Shown: positions 1 through 7,505 of the stretch, one piece after another
Layout of the letters: each line of letters begins with the position of its first letter
Numbering within the stretch: the first letter of the stretch is position 1
Assembly: GCA_023132075.1 (NCBI GenBank)
Contig: JAGLYT010000043.1
Coordinates: forward strand, 1-9,203
Direction of reading: 5' to 3'
DNA from: JAGLHV01 sp023132075 [NCBI: bacterium]
Lineage (GTDB): Bacteria; CBDUZB01; JAGLHV01
DNA: 9,203 nt
Notes under the pieces: generated by a model
The model's input: only the letters and a program-made list of their open reading frames with translations
Told to the model about the DNA's origin: nothing
Databases searched by the model: none
Made by a program: the position numbers and the translations under genes

Positions 1-35
1 AACACATTTCACCTTCATTTTTTTGTTTCGCTTGC

Positions 36-63
36 CTCGCCAGTCTGTTATGGCGGGAATTTT
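36..63 (+). terminator. Possible intrinsic terminator of an upstream transcript
   Basis: A 7-bp stem (36-42 CTCGCCA with 51-57 TGGCGGG, one G-T pair) closes an 8-base loop and is followed by AATTTT at 58-63. The stem is the most GC-rich patch in the first 190 bases. The following T run is short and begins with two A residues, so termination would be weak. The gene it would serve lies outside the window. It could equally be a remnant of a dispersed palindromic repeat. Confidence 0.3.
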
Positions 64-78
64 GAATTTGAGAATTTG
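57..78. repeat. Three tandem GAATTTK heptamers
   Basis: GAATTTT (57-63), GAATTTG (64-70) and GAATTTG (72-78) follow one another with a single extra A at 71. The array overlaps the base of the hairpin at 36-57. No gene covers it. It is a short AT-rich tandem repeat of unknown role. Confidence 0.5.
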
Positions 79-119
79 TCAGTGACTTTGTGCCTGTTGT
101 TGTCTTTAGTATTTATTCT

Positions 120-161
120 TTTGTCTGTTGTCTATGGACTATCGACTGTGGACTATGGACT
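120..161. repeat. Heptamer tandem repeat array, consensus close to ATGGACT
   Basis: Six consecutive 7-base units fill 120-161: TTTGTCT, GTTGTCT, ATGGACT, ATCGACT, GTGGACT, ATGGACT. Every unit ends in CT, and the last four differ from the consensus at no more than two positions. A further GTTGTCT at 99-105 keeps the same 7-base phase, so the array may once have been longer. It is intergenic and ends 30 bases before the tRNA. It resembles the short tandemly repeated heptamers described in intergenic DNA of some bacteria. Several units (TGGACT) loosely resemble a -35 box, so part of the tRNA promoter could be embedded here, but no convincing -10 partner was found. Confidence 0.65.
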
Positions 162-191
162 GTTTTTAGTCTTTTATCTGTTAACTAGTAT

Positions 192-266
192 GCGGGCGTA
201 GTTCAGCGGTAGAATGTCTGCTTGCCATGCAGAAGGTCGTGGGTTCGAACCCCATCGCCCGCTCCA
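192..266 (+). tRNA. tRNA-Gly (anticodon GCC), CCA end encoded
   Basis: The full cloverleaf can be drawn. The acceptor stem GCGGGCG (192-198) pairs with CGCCCGC. The D arm is GTTC/GAAT. The anticodon stem TCTGC (217-221) pairs with GCAGA (229-233) around the loop TTGCCAT, placing GCC at 224-226. The T arm GTGGG/CCCAT surrounds the standard TTCGAAC loop. The discriminator is T, followed by an encoded CCA (264-266). It decodes GGC and GGU glycine codons. No T-rich terminator follows and tig begins 50 bases downstream, so the tRNA and tig may share a transcript. Confidence 0.97.
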
Positions 267-316
267 TAAAAAAATATTGAAAAAAATTAAATAAAATGAA
301 ATGAGGTTTTGGAAAA

Positions 317-1603
317 ATGACACAAAATGTTAAAGCTGATATTTTAGATTCTAAACTTTGTCAAATTACACTGGGAGTGGAAATTCCTTCTCTTGAGGTA
401 AAAAACGAGATAGAAAAGAATTATCTAAAATTACAAACGAAGGTTAAGTTGCCGGGATTTCGTAAAGGAAAAGTTCCTATGGATATAGTTAGGAAGAAAT
501 TTAGTCAAACCGCAGAAGAAGATGCGGTAAATAATCTTGTCTCTGACACCCTAAATAAAGTAATTGAAGAAAAAAAGATTGATGCGATTTCCTGTACCCA
601 AATAGAGGACTTAAAATTTGAAAAGGAACAGCCGCTCTCTTTTAGGGCAAAAATAGAAATAAGGCCTGAGTTTGAAGTGAAAGGGTACAAAGAGATTTCT
701 GTTAAGAAAAAAAGTGTTGATGTTGTCGGTAAGGATGTGCAGGATGCTATAAATAATCTTCAGGAACGAAATGCACAGTTAGTGGCTTCGGATCGTTTAA
801 TTGTAGAAAAGGATGACTTTGTAGTTATCAATTGTCAGGGGATTTTAGATGGTGAGGTTTTAGGAGATTGGAGCGAAAAAGGGCGGCTTATAAATATGGC
901 CTGGGATAATTTTATCGAGGGTTTTAATCAGCAATTAATCGGTGCTCAGAAAAATAAAGAAAAAGAAATCACAATAGATTTTCCGCAGGATTATAACAAA
1001 AAAGATGTGGCGGGGAAGAAGGTTGTTTTTAAAACAGAGGTTGTAGAAATAAAATCCAAAAGTCTTCCTTCTTTATCGGATGATTTTGCTAAGGATATGG
1101 GATGTTCTGATTTGGATGATTTAAAGAAAAAAATAGAAGAAAACGTAAAAAAAGAAAAGGAATTTCAAAGTAAACAGGACGTGGAAGAACAATTGATAGC
1201 CGGTCTTATAAAAAATAATCCTATAGATGTTCCTTCTTCACAGGTAGACAATAGATTAACCCACTTAGTGTCAAAAGCGAAAAAATATATTGTTCAACAA
1301 GGACTTCAACCGGAACAGGCGGGTTTGACTGATGATGCATTAAAAGAGAAATACAAAGAAGAAGCATATAAACAAGTACAGCTTTTTTATGTTTTTGGTG
1401 CTATTAGCCAAAAGGAAAATATTCAGGTTTCGGAGGAAGAAATAAAAAACGAAATTGAAAGAGCAATTAATTCGGCGGGACAAAAAGAGAAGGAGAAAAT
1501 TAAAAAATATTTTAATGAAAATAAAGAAACTGTTTTTCAAAGATTGTTGGAAAAGAAAATCTTTGACTTTCTCGTAGAAAATGCTAAAATGAATCACAAA
1601 TGA
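317..1603 (+). CDS. tig: Trigger factor, ribosome-associated chaperone and peptidyl-prolyl isomerase
   Basis: Trigger factor binds the large ribosomal subunit near the exit tunnel and holds nascent chains as they emerge. At 428 residues the protein is close to the E. coli length (432). The N-terminal ribosome-binding domain (about 1-120) has the diagnostic loop GFRKGKVP at residues 47-54. A FKBP-type isomerase domain spans roughly 155-250, including FIEGFNQQLIGAQ and the strand ITIDFPQDY, and ends in EVVEIK. The remaining lysine- and glutamate-rich part (about 255-425) is the helical substrate-holding arm domain, opening with the family-typical LPSLSDDFAKDMG. The ATG is preceded by GAGGT at 303-307. 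No obvious promoter lies in the 50 bases after the tRNA. The stop codon overlaps an ATG (ATGA at 1600-1603) that opens a 25-codon reading frame. The gene is complete, with no anomaly seen. Confidence 0.97.
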   Translation: MTQNVKADILDSKLCQITLGVEIPSLEVKNEIEKNYLKLQTKVKLPGFRKGKVPMDIVRKKFSQTAEEDAVNNLVSDTLNKVIEEKKIDAISCTQIEDLKFEKEQPLSFRAKIEIRPEFEVKGYKEISVKKKSVDVVGKDVQDAINNLQERNAQLVASDRLIVEKDDFVVINCQGILDGEVLGDWSEKGRLINMAWDNFIEGFNQQLIGAQKNKEKEITIDFPQDYNKKDVAGKKVVFKTEVVEIKSKSLPSLSDDFAKDMGCSDLDDLKKKIEENVKKEKEFQSKQDVEEQLIAGLIKNNPIDVPSSQVDNRLTHLVSKAKKYIVQQGLQPEQAGLTDDALKEKYKEEAYKQVQLFYVFGAISQKENIQVSEEEIKNEIERAINSAGQKEKEKIKKYFNENKETVFQRLLEKKIFDFLVENAKMNHK

Positions 1604-1715
1604 CAATGGGTTATATTTTAATAGGAATTCGGAAGGACAGATACCCGAGGAAAGTGAGAGTTAAAATAAATATTTAGTTAGTTGGTTGTTTTTGTTTAAG
1701 TGAATTCAAAAGAAA

Positions 1716-1743
1716 TTGAATCGTAGATTAAAAAAAAGATAAT
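1716..1743 (+). promoter_or_regulatory. Possible sigma70-type promoter for clpP-clpX-lon
   Basis: TTGAAT (1716-1721) as -35 and GATAAT (1738-1743) as -10 are separated by 16 bases, matching the consensus at 4 and 5 of 6 positions. A start near 1750 would leave a leader of about 27 bases containing the GGGGG ribosome site of clpP. The -35 box is also the right arm of a 6-bp inverted repeat (1704-1709 ATTCAA, 1716-1721 TTGAAT). In DNA this AT-rich, chance matches are common. No CIRCE-like heat-shock element was seen. Confidence 0.35.
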
Positions 1744-1776
1744 TTTTGATATTACTTGTTTATTGGGGGTAGTTTT

Positions 1777-2373
1777 ATGAATTTAGTACCAATGGTGGTT
1801 GAGCAGAGTCAAAGGGGAGAACGTGCCTATGATATTTATTCAAGGCTGCTTAAAGATAGAATTGTTTTCGTAGGGACTCCTATAGACGACGATATAGCAA
1901 ATTTAATAATTGCTCAAATGCTCTTTTTAGAAGCAGAGGATCCGGATAAAAATATTTTTTTATATATAAATAGTCCCGGAGGAATAGTAACTTCCGGGTT
2001 AGCGGTCTATGATACTATGCAATATATTAAACCTTCTATTTCTACCATTTGTATGGGACAGGCGGCAAGTATGGGAGCTCTTTTACTTTCGGCGGGGACA
2101 AAGGGGAAGAGATTTGCCTTACCCCATTCGAGAATTATGATTCATCAGCCTTTAGGCGGGGTTCAGGGACAAGCAACAGACATAGAGATTCAATCGAAAG
2201 AAATTTTGCGCATGAAAGCAAAATTAAATGAAATATTAGCCAAACATTCGGGGAAACCTATAGAAAAGATAGAAAAAGATACTGATAGGGATTTTTTTAT
2301 GAGTGCAGAGGAAGCCCAAAAATATGGAATTGTTGATGAGGTTATTGTAATGAGAAAGAGTGGAAAAAAATAA
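1777..2373 (+). CDS. clpP: ATP-dependent Clp protease proteolytic subunit ClpP
   Basis: ClpP is the serine peptidase that assembles into a double heptameric chamber and degrades proteins fed in by an AAA+ unfoldase. The protein has 198 residues, normal for ClpP. The catalytic triad is intact: Ser98 in GQAASMGA, His123 in MIHQP, and Asp172 in DTDRDFFMS. The oxyanion-hole region SPGG is at 66-69. The N-terminal [20 protein letters not shown] is the family hallmark, leaving a very short propeptide. I chose ATG 1777 over an in-frame TTG at 1756 because GGGGG at 1765-1769 lies 7 bases before it and the extra seven residues match nothing expected. clpX follows 60 bases downstream with no clear terminator between, so the two are probably co-transcribed and act as the ClpXP complex. 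Confidence 0.96.
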   Translation: MNLVPMVVEQSQRGERAYDIYSRLLKDRIVFVGTPIDDDIANLIIAQMLFLEAEDPDKNIFLYINSPGGIVTSGLAVYDTMQYIKPSISTICMGQAASMGALLLSAGTKGKRFALPHSRIMIHQPLGGVQGQATDIEIQSKEILRMKAKLNEILAKHSGKPIEKIEKDTDRDFFMSAEEAQKYGIVDEVIVMRKSGKK

Positions 2374-2433
2374 AATAAGCTTGATATGGTCTTGTTAATT
2401 GAAAGGATTTAAGCGTTATACCAGAGGAATAAA

Positions 2434-3696
2434 ATGGCTGATTTTAAAGTAACTAAAGAAGTGTTAAGGTGTATTTTTTGTGGGAAAGGAAAAAAAGAAC
2501 GAAAAAAATTAGTCGGGGGGCAGGGCGTTTACATTTGTGAAGAATGTGTTCGCTTTTCTTATTCTCTTTTGAAAAAAGGAGACCCAGCGGATAAAAAGGG
2601 AGAGAAAAGAAGAAATGTTCCCAAACCTCATGAGATAAAAAAAATATTGGATGAACACATTGTTGGGCAGGGAAAGGCAAAAAAAAATTTAGCGGTAGCT
2701 GTATATAACCATTATAAACGAATCGAGATTGAAAAAGAAAAACAGGAAGTGGAGATACAAAAATCAAATATTTTGTTAGTTGGGCCAACAGGAACAGGAA
2801 AAACTCTTTTAGCTCAAACATTGGCTAAATTGCTGCAAGTCCCTTTTACTATTGCCGATGCTACCACTTTAACCGAAGCCGGTTATGTTGGAGAAGATGT
2901 AGAAAATATTATTCTGTCCCTTTTGCAAAAAGCAGATTATGATGTTAGAAAAGCGGAGAAAGGAATTATCTATATTGATGAAATAGATAAAATTTCCCGT
3001 AAAGCAGGAACCCCGTCTATTACCCGGGATGTATCTGGGGAAGGGGTACAGCAGGCGCTGTTGAAAATTTTGGAGGGGACTGTGGCTAATGTTCCTCCTC
3101 AGGGTGGAAGAAAACACCCGCATCAGGAATATATTAAGGTAAATACTTCAAATATCCTTTTTATCTGTGGTGGAGCATTTGCCGGTCTTGAGAAAACAAT
3201 TCAAGAACGGCTTGCTCAAAAGACCATAGGGTTTGAATCACAGATAAAAAAAAGGAAAGAGGAAAAAATAGGAGAAATATTGTCCCATGTTCAGCCGGAA
3301 GATTTATTAGGATACGGACTTATTCCTGAATTGGTCGGAAGATTGCCTGTAATTACAACGATGGAAGAACTTGACCGGAAAATGTTAATGGAAGTAATGG
3401 TAAAACCTAAAAATGCTTTAATAAAACAGTACAAAAAAATGTTTTTTTTAGAAGGGGTAGAACTTATTTTTACTGAAGAAGCAGTTGCCCGGGTTGCGGA
3501 AACAGCACAAAAAAGAGGTAGCGGTGCACGAGGACTGCGAGCTATAATGGAAAAAATTATGTTGGATATTATGTACGAATTGCCTCGGCAATGTAATGTT
3601 CAACGATGTATTATCAATGAGGATGTGGTGACTAAAAATAAAAAACCTCAATTAGTCATTAAACAAAAAGAGAGAAAGGTGGAAAAAACAGCATGA
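2434..3696 (+). CDS. clpX: ATP-dependent Clp protease ATP-binding subunit ClpX
   Basis: ClpX is a hexameric AAA+ unfoldase that recognises substrates, unfolds them with ATP and threads them into ClpP. All landmarks are visible in the 420 residues. The N-terminal zinc-binding domain has Cys13, Cys16, Cys35 and Cys38. Walker A is GPTGTGKT at 117-124, the pore loop GYVGEDV at 150-156, and Walker B with DEID at 182-185. An RKH loop lies at 226-228 and the ClpP-docking IGF loop at 265-267. The probable arginine finger is Arg303 in VGRLPV, and the sensor-2 Arg366 is in GARGLR. An intact IGF loop beside an intact clpP supports a working ClpXP pair. A Shine-Dalgarno GAGGA (2424-2428) sits 5 bases before the ATG. 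The stop overlaps the lon start by 4 bases. An A7-ATG-T8 homopolymer pair around 3433-3449 does not disturb the frame. Confidence 0.97.
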   Translation: MADFKVTKEVLRCIFCGKGKKERKKLVGGQGVYICEECVRFSYSLLKKGDPADKKGEKRRNVPKPHEIKKILDEHIVGQGKAKKNLAVAVYNHYKRIEIEKEKQEVEIQKSNILLVGPTGTGKTLLAQTLAKLLQVPFTIADATTLTEAGYVGEDVENIILSLLQKADYDVRKAEKGIIYIDEIDKISRKAGTPSITRDVSGEGVQQALLKILEGTVANVPPQGGRKHPHQEYIKVNTSNILFICGGAFAGLEKTIQERLAQKTIGFESQIKKRKEEKIGEILSHVQPEDLLGYGLIPELVGRLPVITTMEELDRKMLMEVMVKPKNALIKQYKKMFFLEGVELIFTEEAVARVAETAQKRGSGARGLRAIMEKIMLDIMYELPRQCNVQRCIINEDVVTKNKKPQLVIKQKERKVEKTA

Positions 3697-6092
3697 CACT
3701 TTCCGAACAAAATGTTTCTAAAAACGTTATTATTCCCCGTAAATTGCCGTTATTAGCAGTAAGGGACATAGTAGTTTTCCCTTATATGATGATTCCCTTA
3801 GCTGTGGGAAGGGATAAATCTATCAGAGCGTTGGAAAAGGCAATGGCAGGTAATCATCTTATTTTTTTAGGGGTTCAGAAAAAGATTCAAACAGAAGATC
3901 CCGGCAGGGATGATATGTATTCTGTAGGGTGTGTGGCTGAAATTTTGCAATTGTTGAAAATGCCTGATGGTACATTGAAGATATTGGTGGAAGGAGTTCG
4001 TCGTGCGAAATTGTTGGATTTTAACGTTACCGATGAACAATATCTTGAAGTAGAGGTGGAGACTTTTACGGATAAGGAAGCAGTATCTCCCGGAGTAAAA
4101 GCGTTAATGAGGAGTGCACTTGCTCAGTTTGAACAATATGTTAAATTAAATCAGCGTGTTCCTTTTGAGGCGGTTCTTTCGGCAATGAATATTTCAGAAC
4201 CCGGCAGGTTGGCAGATGTGGTTATTTCTTCACTTTTAGTGAAATTAAAAGATAAACAGAAAATTATCGAAGCTATTGATGTGGAGGAGCGGCTTGAAAA
4301 ACTGATTAAAATATTAGTTTCCGAAAATGAAATTTTGTCAATTGAGAAAAAAATTCAGGGGCGGGTACGCAATCAAATTGAGAAATCTCAAAAAGAATAT
4401 TATTTAACCGAACAAATGAAAGCAATTCAAAAAGAATTAAAGCAAAAAGATGAATATTCTAAGGAGATAGATGAATTAAAGGCTAAAATGAAGCAGGCGA
4501 AAGTGAGTAAAGAGGCGGAGGGAATAATAGAAAAGGAATTACTGCGTCTGGAAAAAATGCCTCCTTTTTCTCCGGAAGCTACAGTAATTAGAACATATTT
4601 GGACTGGTTAATTAATCTTCCCTGGGACATGAAAACCGAGGATAATTTAGAGATAAAAAGAGCGGCAAAAATTTTAGATGAAGACCATTATGGCTTAGAT
4701 AAAGCAAAGGAAAGAATTTTGCAATATCTGGCAGTGTGTAAGTTGACTAAAAAACTAAAAGGACCGATATTGTGTTTTGTTGGTCCTCCCGGAACAGGAA
4801 AAACTTCTTTAGGAAGGTCTATTTCTCGGGCATTAGGTAGAAAATTTGTGCGTATGTCTCTGGGTGGGATGCGGGATGAAGCGGAAATCAGAGGGCATAG
4901 AAGGACTTATATTGGAGCTTTGCCCGGAAGAATTATCCAATCCATAAAGAAAGTAAAATCTAAAAATCCTGTTTTTTTGTTGGATGAAATAGATAAATTA
5001 GGTAATGATTTTAGGGGAGATCCGGCAGCGGCATTATTGGAGGTTTTAGATCCCGAACAAAACAATACTTTTTCCGATCATTACTTAGAAGTGGATTTTG
5101 ATCTCTCGGATGTAATGTTTATTACAACGGCTAATACCCTTTATTCTATTCCTATTTCTCTTCGGGATAGAATGGAAATTATTCGTTTTCCCGGATATAC
5201 TGTTGAGGAGAAGGTGAAAATAGCTAAAATGTTTTTATTTTCCAAACAGACAAAGGAAAATGGCTTGACCGGTGATAATTTGGCTATTAATGACAAAGCA
5301 ATGGATAAAGTTGTTTTTGATTATACCCGGGAAGCGGGGGTAAGGAATTTGGAAAGGGAGATTGCTAATATTTGCCGTAAAATAGCTAAGGAATTGGTAA
5401 GTGAAGGGAAAAAAGGAAAGGTCCAGATTACCGGTAAGAATTTACACGAATATTTAGGCATTCCTAAATATTCCCAAAATGGCAAAGAAGAGAATGAAAT
5501 CGGAGTTGCCACAGGTTTAGCCTGGACGGAGGTTGGGGGGGATACCCTTCCGATAGAAGTTTCTGTGATGAATGGAAAAGGGTCTTTAACTTTAACCGGT
5601 AAATTAGGGGAAGTAATGCAGGAATCAGCAAAAGCAGCTCTTTCCTATGTTCGTGCTAATACCCAACGATTGGGATTAGTTTCTGATTTCTATCACGATA
5701 AGGAAATACACATTCATGTTCCTGAAGGAGCCATTCCTAAGGATGGTCCTTCTGCCGGTATTGTTATCGCTTCGGCGTTAGTTTCCGCTTTAACCGGGAT
5801 TCCTGTTAAAAAAAATGTAGCAATGACGGGAGAAATTACCTTGAGAGGAAAAGTCTTTCCTGTTGGTGGGTTAAAAGAGAAAATATTGGCGGCGCATCGT
5901 TTAGGAATGAAAATAGTAGTATTGCCTTCGGAAAACGAGAAGGATATGGAAGAAATTCCTAAAAATGTACAAAAGAAAATGAAGTTTGTTTTGGTTAAGA
6001 ATATGGATGAGGTACTGCAGGTAGCGTTAGGAGAAAAATTAACCGAAAGAAGAAAAATAAATTCCAAATTTAATAGAAAGAGAGCATGTTAA
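3693..6092 (+). CDS. lon: ATP-dependent protease La (Lon, LonA type)
   Basis: Lon is a soluble homo-oligomeric protease combining unfoldase and peptidase in one chain. It removes damaged proteins and short-lived regulators. The 799 residues match bacterial LonA length. The N-terminal substrate-binding LAN domain (about 15-205) starts with [14 protein letters not shown] coiled-coil linker (about 215-290) precedes the AAA+ module. That module has Walker A GPPGTGKT at 364-371, Walker B FLLDEID at 428-434, and an arginine finger at about Arg493 in RDRMEII. The C-terminal protease domain (about 595-780) has the Ser-Lys dyad: Ser687 in PKDGPSAG and Lys730 in GGLKEK. The absence of membrane segments argues against LonB. 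The start overlaps the clpX stop (ATGA), implying translational coupling. AGGTGG at 3677-3682 is the likely ribosome site. The last 15 or so residues form a basic tail of no recognised function. Confidence 0.97.
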   Translation: MTLSEQNVSKNVIIPRKLPLLAVRDIVVFPYMMIPLAVGRDKSIRALEKAMAGNHLIFLGVQKKIQTEDPGRDDMYSVGCVAEILQLLKMPDGTLKILVEGVRRAKLLDFNVTDEQYLEVEVETFTDKEAVSPGVKALMRSALAQFEQYVKLNQRVPFEAVLSAMNISEPGRLADVVISSLLVKLKDKQKIIEAIDVEERLEKLIKILVSENEILSIEKKIQGRVRNQIEKSQKEYYLTEQMKAIQKELKQKDEYSKEIDELKAKMKQAKVSKEAEGIIEKELLRLEKMPPFSPEATVIRTYLDWLINLPWDMKTEDNLEIKRAAKILDEDHYGLDKAKERILQYLAVCKLTKKLKGPILCFVGPPGTGKTSLGRSISRALGRKFVRMSLGGMRDEAEIRGHRRTYIGALPGRIIQSIKKVKSKNPVFLLDEIDKLGNDFRGDPAAALLEVLDPEQNNTFSDHYLEVDFDLSDVMFITTANTLYSIPISLRDRMEIIRFPGYTVEEKVKIAKMFLFSKQTKENGLTGDNLAINDKAMDKVVFDYTREAGVRNLEREIANICRKIAKELVSEGKKGKVQITGKNLHEYLGIPKYSQNGKEENEIGVATGLAWTEVGGDTLPIEVSVMNGKGSLTLTGKLGEVMQESAKAALSYVRANTQRLGLVSDFYHDKEIHIHVPEGAIPKDGPSAGIVIASALVSALTGIPVKKNVAMTGEITLRGKVFPVGGLKEKILAAHRLGMKIVVLPSENEKDMEEIPKNVQKKMKFVLVKNMDEVLQVALGEKLTERRKINSKFNRKRAC

Positions 6093-6107
6093 GGAGAGGT
6101 TTTGAGA

Positions 6108-7244
6108 ATGAAAAGGTATTTATTAACACCGGGGCCGACACCGGTTCCTGATTCCGTACGATTAGCAGGTGCTCAACCTGTTATTCATCATCGCACGGTA
6201 GAATTCAGTAAATTATTCAGAGATGTTACTTCCTCGTTACAATCTGTTTTTCAGACTAAAAATGATTTGTTTATTTTTTCTGCTTCGGGAACGGGAGGGA
6301 TGGAATCTTGTGTTGTTAATTTTCTTTCCATTGGGGACAGGGTTCTGGTAGTTAATACCGGTGCTTTTGGCCGAAGGTGGGAAAATATTCTTAAAGTTTA
6401 CGGACTTAAACCGGAAGTAATTGAATACCCATGGGGAAAAGCAGCACGCATAGAAGAGATAAGAGAAAAACTGGAGGAAAATCCTGAGATTAAAGCTGTG
6501 TTTACTCAATTGACGGAAACTTCTACGGGTGTGGTAAATGATATTGAATCAATGGCTAAGATTACGGCACAATCAAAAGCTATTTTAGTTGTAGATGCCG
6601 TTAGTGGTTTAGGTGGTCAGGAAATAAAGACAGATGAATGGGGAGTCGATGTAGTAGTTGCCGGTTCACAAAAAGGATTAATGCTTCCTCCCGGGTTATC
6701 ATTTGTAAGTGTTAGTAAAAAAGCGTGGAATTTAATGGAAGAATCTAAGCTGCCGAAATTTTATTGGAGTTTTAAAACTTATAAAAAGTTTTTTAATGAA
6801 AGAGGTGAGACCCCTTATACCCCGGCAGTAAATTTGTTGTTTTCTCTTCAGGATACTTTGAGAATAATCTTAGAAGAAGGCTTAAAGAATGTTTTTGCCA
6901 GACATGCCCTTTTGGCTCGTGCAGCAAGGGCAGGGGTTATTTCTTTGGGGTTGGAACTTTTTGCTGAAGTTCCCTGTGATGTGGTAACATCAGTGAAAGT
7001 ACCCGAAGGGGTGGACGGAATATCTCTGGTAAAAAGGATGAGGGATGAATATGGAGTAAGTATTGCCGGAGGGCAAAGAGAATTTAAAGGTAAGATATTT
7101 CGTATGGCCCATATGGGGTATATGGATAAATTTGATGAGATTATTGCGTTAGCTGCTTTGGAAATGATGTTGAATAAACTTGGATATAAGGTGGAATTAG
7201 GAAAAGGCGTAGCCGCTGCAGAAAAAGAATTTTTAAAGAAATAA
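6108..7244 (+). CDS. PLP-dependent class V aminotransferase (alanine-glyoxylate / serine-pyruvate family)
   Basis: This enzyme belongs to the fold-type I, class V aminotransferases that include alanine-glyoxylate, serine-glyoxylate and serine-pyruvate aminotransferases. Proteins annotated as the small subunit of a soluble hydrogenase belong to the same group. Of 378 residues, the N-terminal LLTPGPTPVP is characteristic. SASGTGGME (58-66) is the phosphate-binding turn, and Asp163 in VVDAVSG should contact the pyridine nitrogen. Lys189 in AGSQKGLMLPPG is the Schiff-base lysine, and Arg332 in FRMAHMG probably binds the substrate carboxylate. I preferred ATG 6108 to the in-frame TTG at 6102: AAGGAGAGGT at 6091-6100 gives good spacing to the ATG, and the family starts near the LLTPGP motif. 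It begins 15 bases after lon, so co-transcription is likely. The amino donor and acceptor cannot be read from sequence. A role in serine/glycine metabolism is plausible, but no serA or other pathway gene is beside it. Confidence 0.9.
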   Translation: MKRYLLTPGPTPVPDSVRLAGAQPVIHHRTVEFSKLFRDVTSSLQSVFQTKNDLFIFSASGTGGMESCVVNFLSIGDRVLVVNTGAFGRRWENILKVYGLKPEVIEYPWGKAARIEEIREKLEENPEIKAVFTQLTETSTGVVNDIESMAKITAQSKAILVVDAVSGLGGQEIKTDEWGVDVVVAGSQKGLMLPPGLSFVSVSKKAWNLMEESKLPKFYWSFKTYKKFFNERGETPYTPAVNLLFSLQDTLRIILEEGLKNVFARHALLARAARAGVISLGLELFAEVPCDVVTSVKVPEGVDGISLVKRMRDEYGVSIAGGQREFKGKIFRMAHMGYMDKFDEIIALAALEMMLNKLGYKVELGKGVAAAEKEFLKK

Positions 7245-7428
7245 ATGTCAGAGTTTTTCAAAATAGCTTTGTCATTCCTGTAGAAATTTCATAATTATTT
7301 TAAAATTTAAAGTTGAGATTGTTGGCGAAGTTTTTTTGTGTCATCCCGGTGAACAGACTGTGTTGCAACTCTGATTTTTAAAGCAATTGTAGGGGCGACT
7401 ATGATGCCCGTCGGAGAAATTATTCATT
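7245..7428. other. Gene-free spacer with decayed repeat fragments
   Basis: No credible reading frame or RNA gene is visible here. Two imperfect direct repeats, TGTCATTCCTGTAGAAA (7270-7286) and TGTCATCCCGGTGAACA (7339-7355), agree at 12 of 17 positions. A small GC-rich hairpin (GGGC 7393-7396 with GCCC 7406-7409, 9-base loop) lies in the segment 7389-7414, which is much richer in GC than its surroundings. A weak CAGA/TCTG stem (7354-7373) before ATTTTT could be the only terminator candidate for the aminotransferase transcript, and it is not convincing. The whole looks like remnants of dispersed repeats. Confidence 0.4.
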
Positions 7429-7471
7429 ATGTTAAACATTTTTAACATTATTTAAAACAAAAAAATATAAT
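7429..7471 (+). promoter_or_regulatory. Promoter of the ABC operon with an overlapping inverted repeat (possible operator)
   Basis: TTAACA (7442-7447, 5 of 6 matches to TTGACA) and a perfect TATAAT (7466-7471) are separated by 18 bases, giving a predicted start near 7478 and a leader of about 28 bases. A perfect 8-bp inverted repeat, ATGTTAAA (7429-7436) and TTTAACAT (7441-7448) around CATT, has its right arm on the -35 box. That is a common position for a repressor site. The AT-rich stem has no T tail directly after it, so a terminator is unlikely. No regulator gene is nearby. Confidence 0.55.
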
Positions 7472-7505
7472 AAAATAACAGATGTAAGAATGGTTAAATT
7501 CTAAA

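Noticed and set aside
1-23. ATG on the minus strand reading toward the left edge (MKVKCV...).
   Set aside because: Only about seven codons are visible, with no convincing ribosome site, so a divergent gene cannot be supported.
1-201. Reading frame 1 is open from the window edge to a TAG at 199-201, as if a gene ended there.
   Set aside because: It runs through the hairpin, the heptamer arrays and into the tRNA acceptor stem. The residues are low-complexity Leu/Val/Phe, and tandem heptamers without stops extend a frame by chance.
192-266. tRNA-Gly 3' end as an integration (att) site for a mobile element.
   Set aside because: No duplicate of the tRNA 3' end, no integrase and no phage or plasmid gene is present in the window. 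The downstream genes are core housekeeping genes.
1756-1779. TTG at 1756 as an earlier ClpP start.
   Set aside because: The ribosome-site-like GGGGG at 1765-1769 lies downstream of it and serves ATG 1777, which gives a normal ClpP N-terminus.
3433-3449. A7 and T8 homopolymer runs in clpX that could cause slippage or a frameshift.
   Set aside because: The frame is intact through and beyond the runs ([12 protein letters not shown]), and the downstream sensor-2 motif is normal. AT-rich genomes commonly have such runs.
6102-6110. TTG at 6102 as the aminotransferase start.
   Set aside because: It adds only two residues, and ATG 6108 is better spaced from AAGGAGAGGT.
6848-7261. Long open frame on the minus strand opposite the aminotransferase, and similar frames opposite tig, clpX and lon.
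   Set aside because: They lie entirely or almost entirely antisense to well-identified genes, have no ribosome sites or recognisable domains, and show the biased composition expected of antisense shadows.
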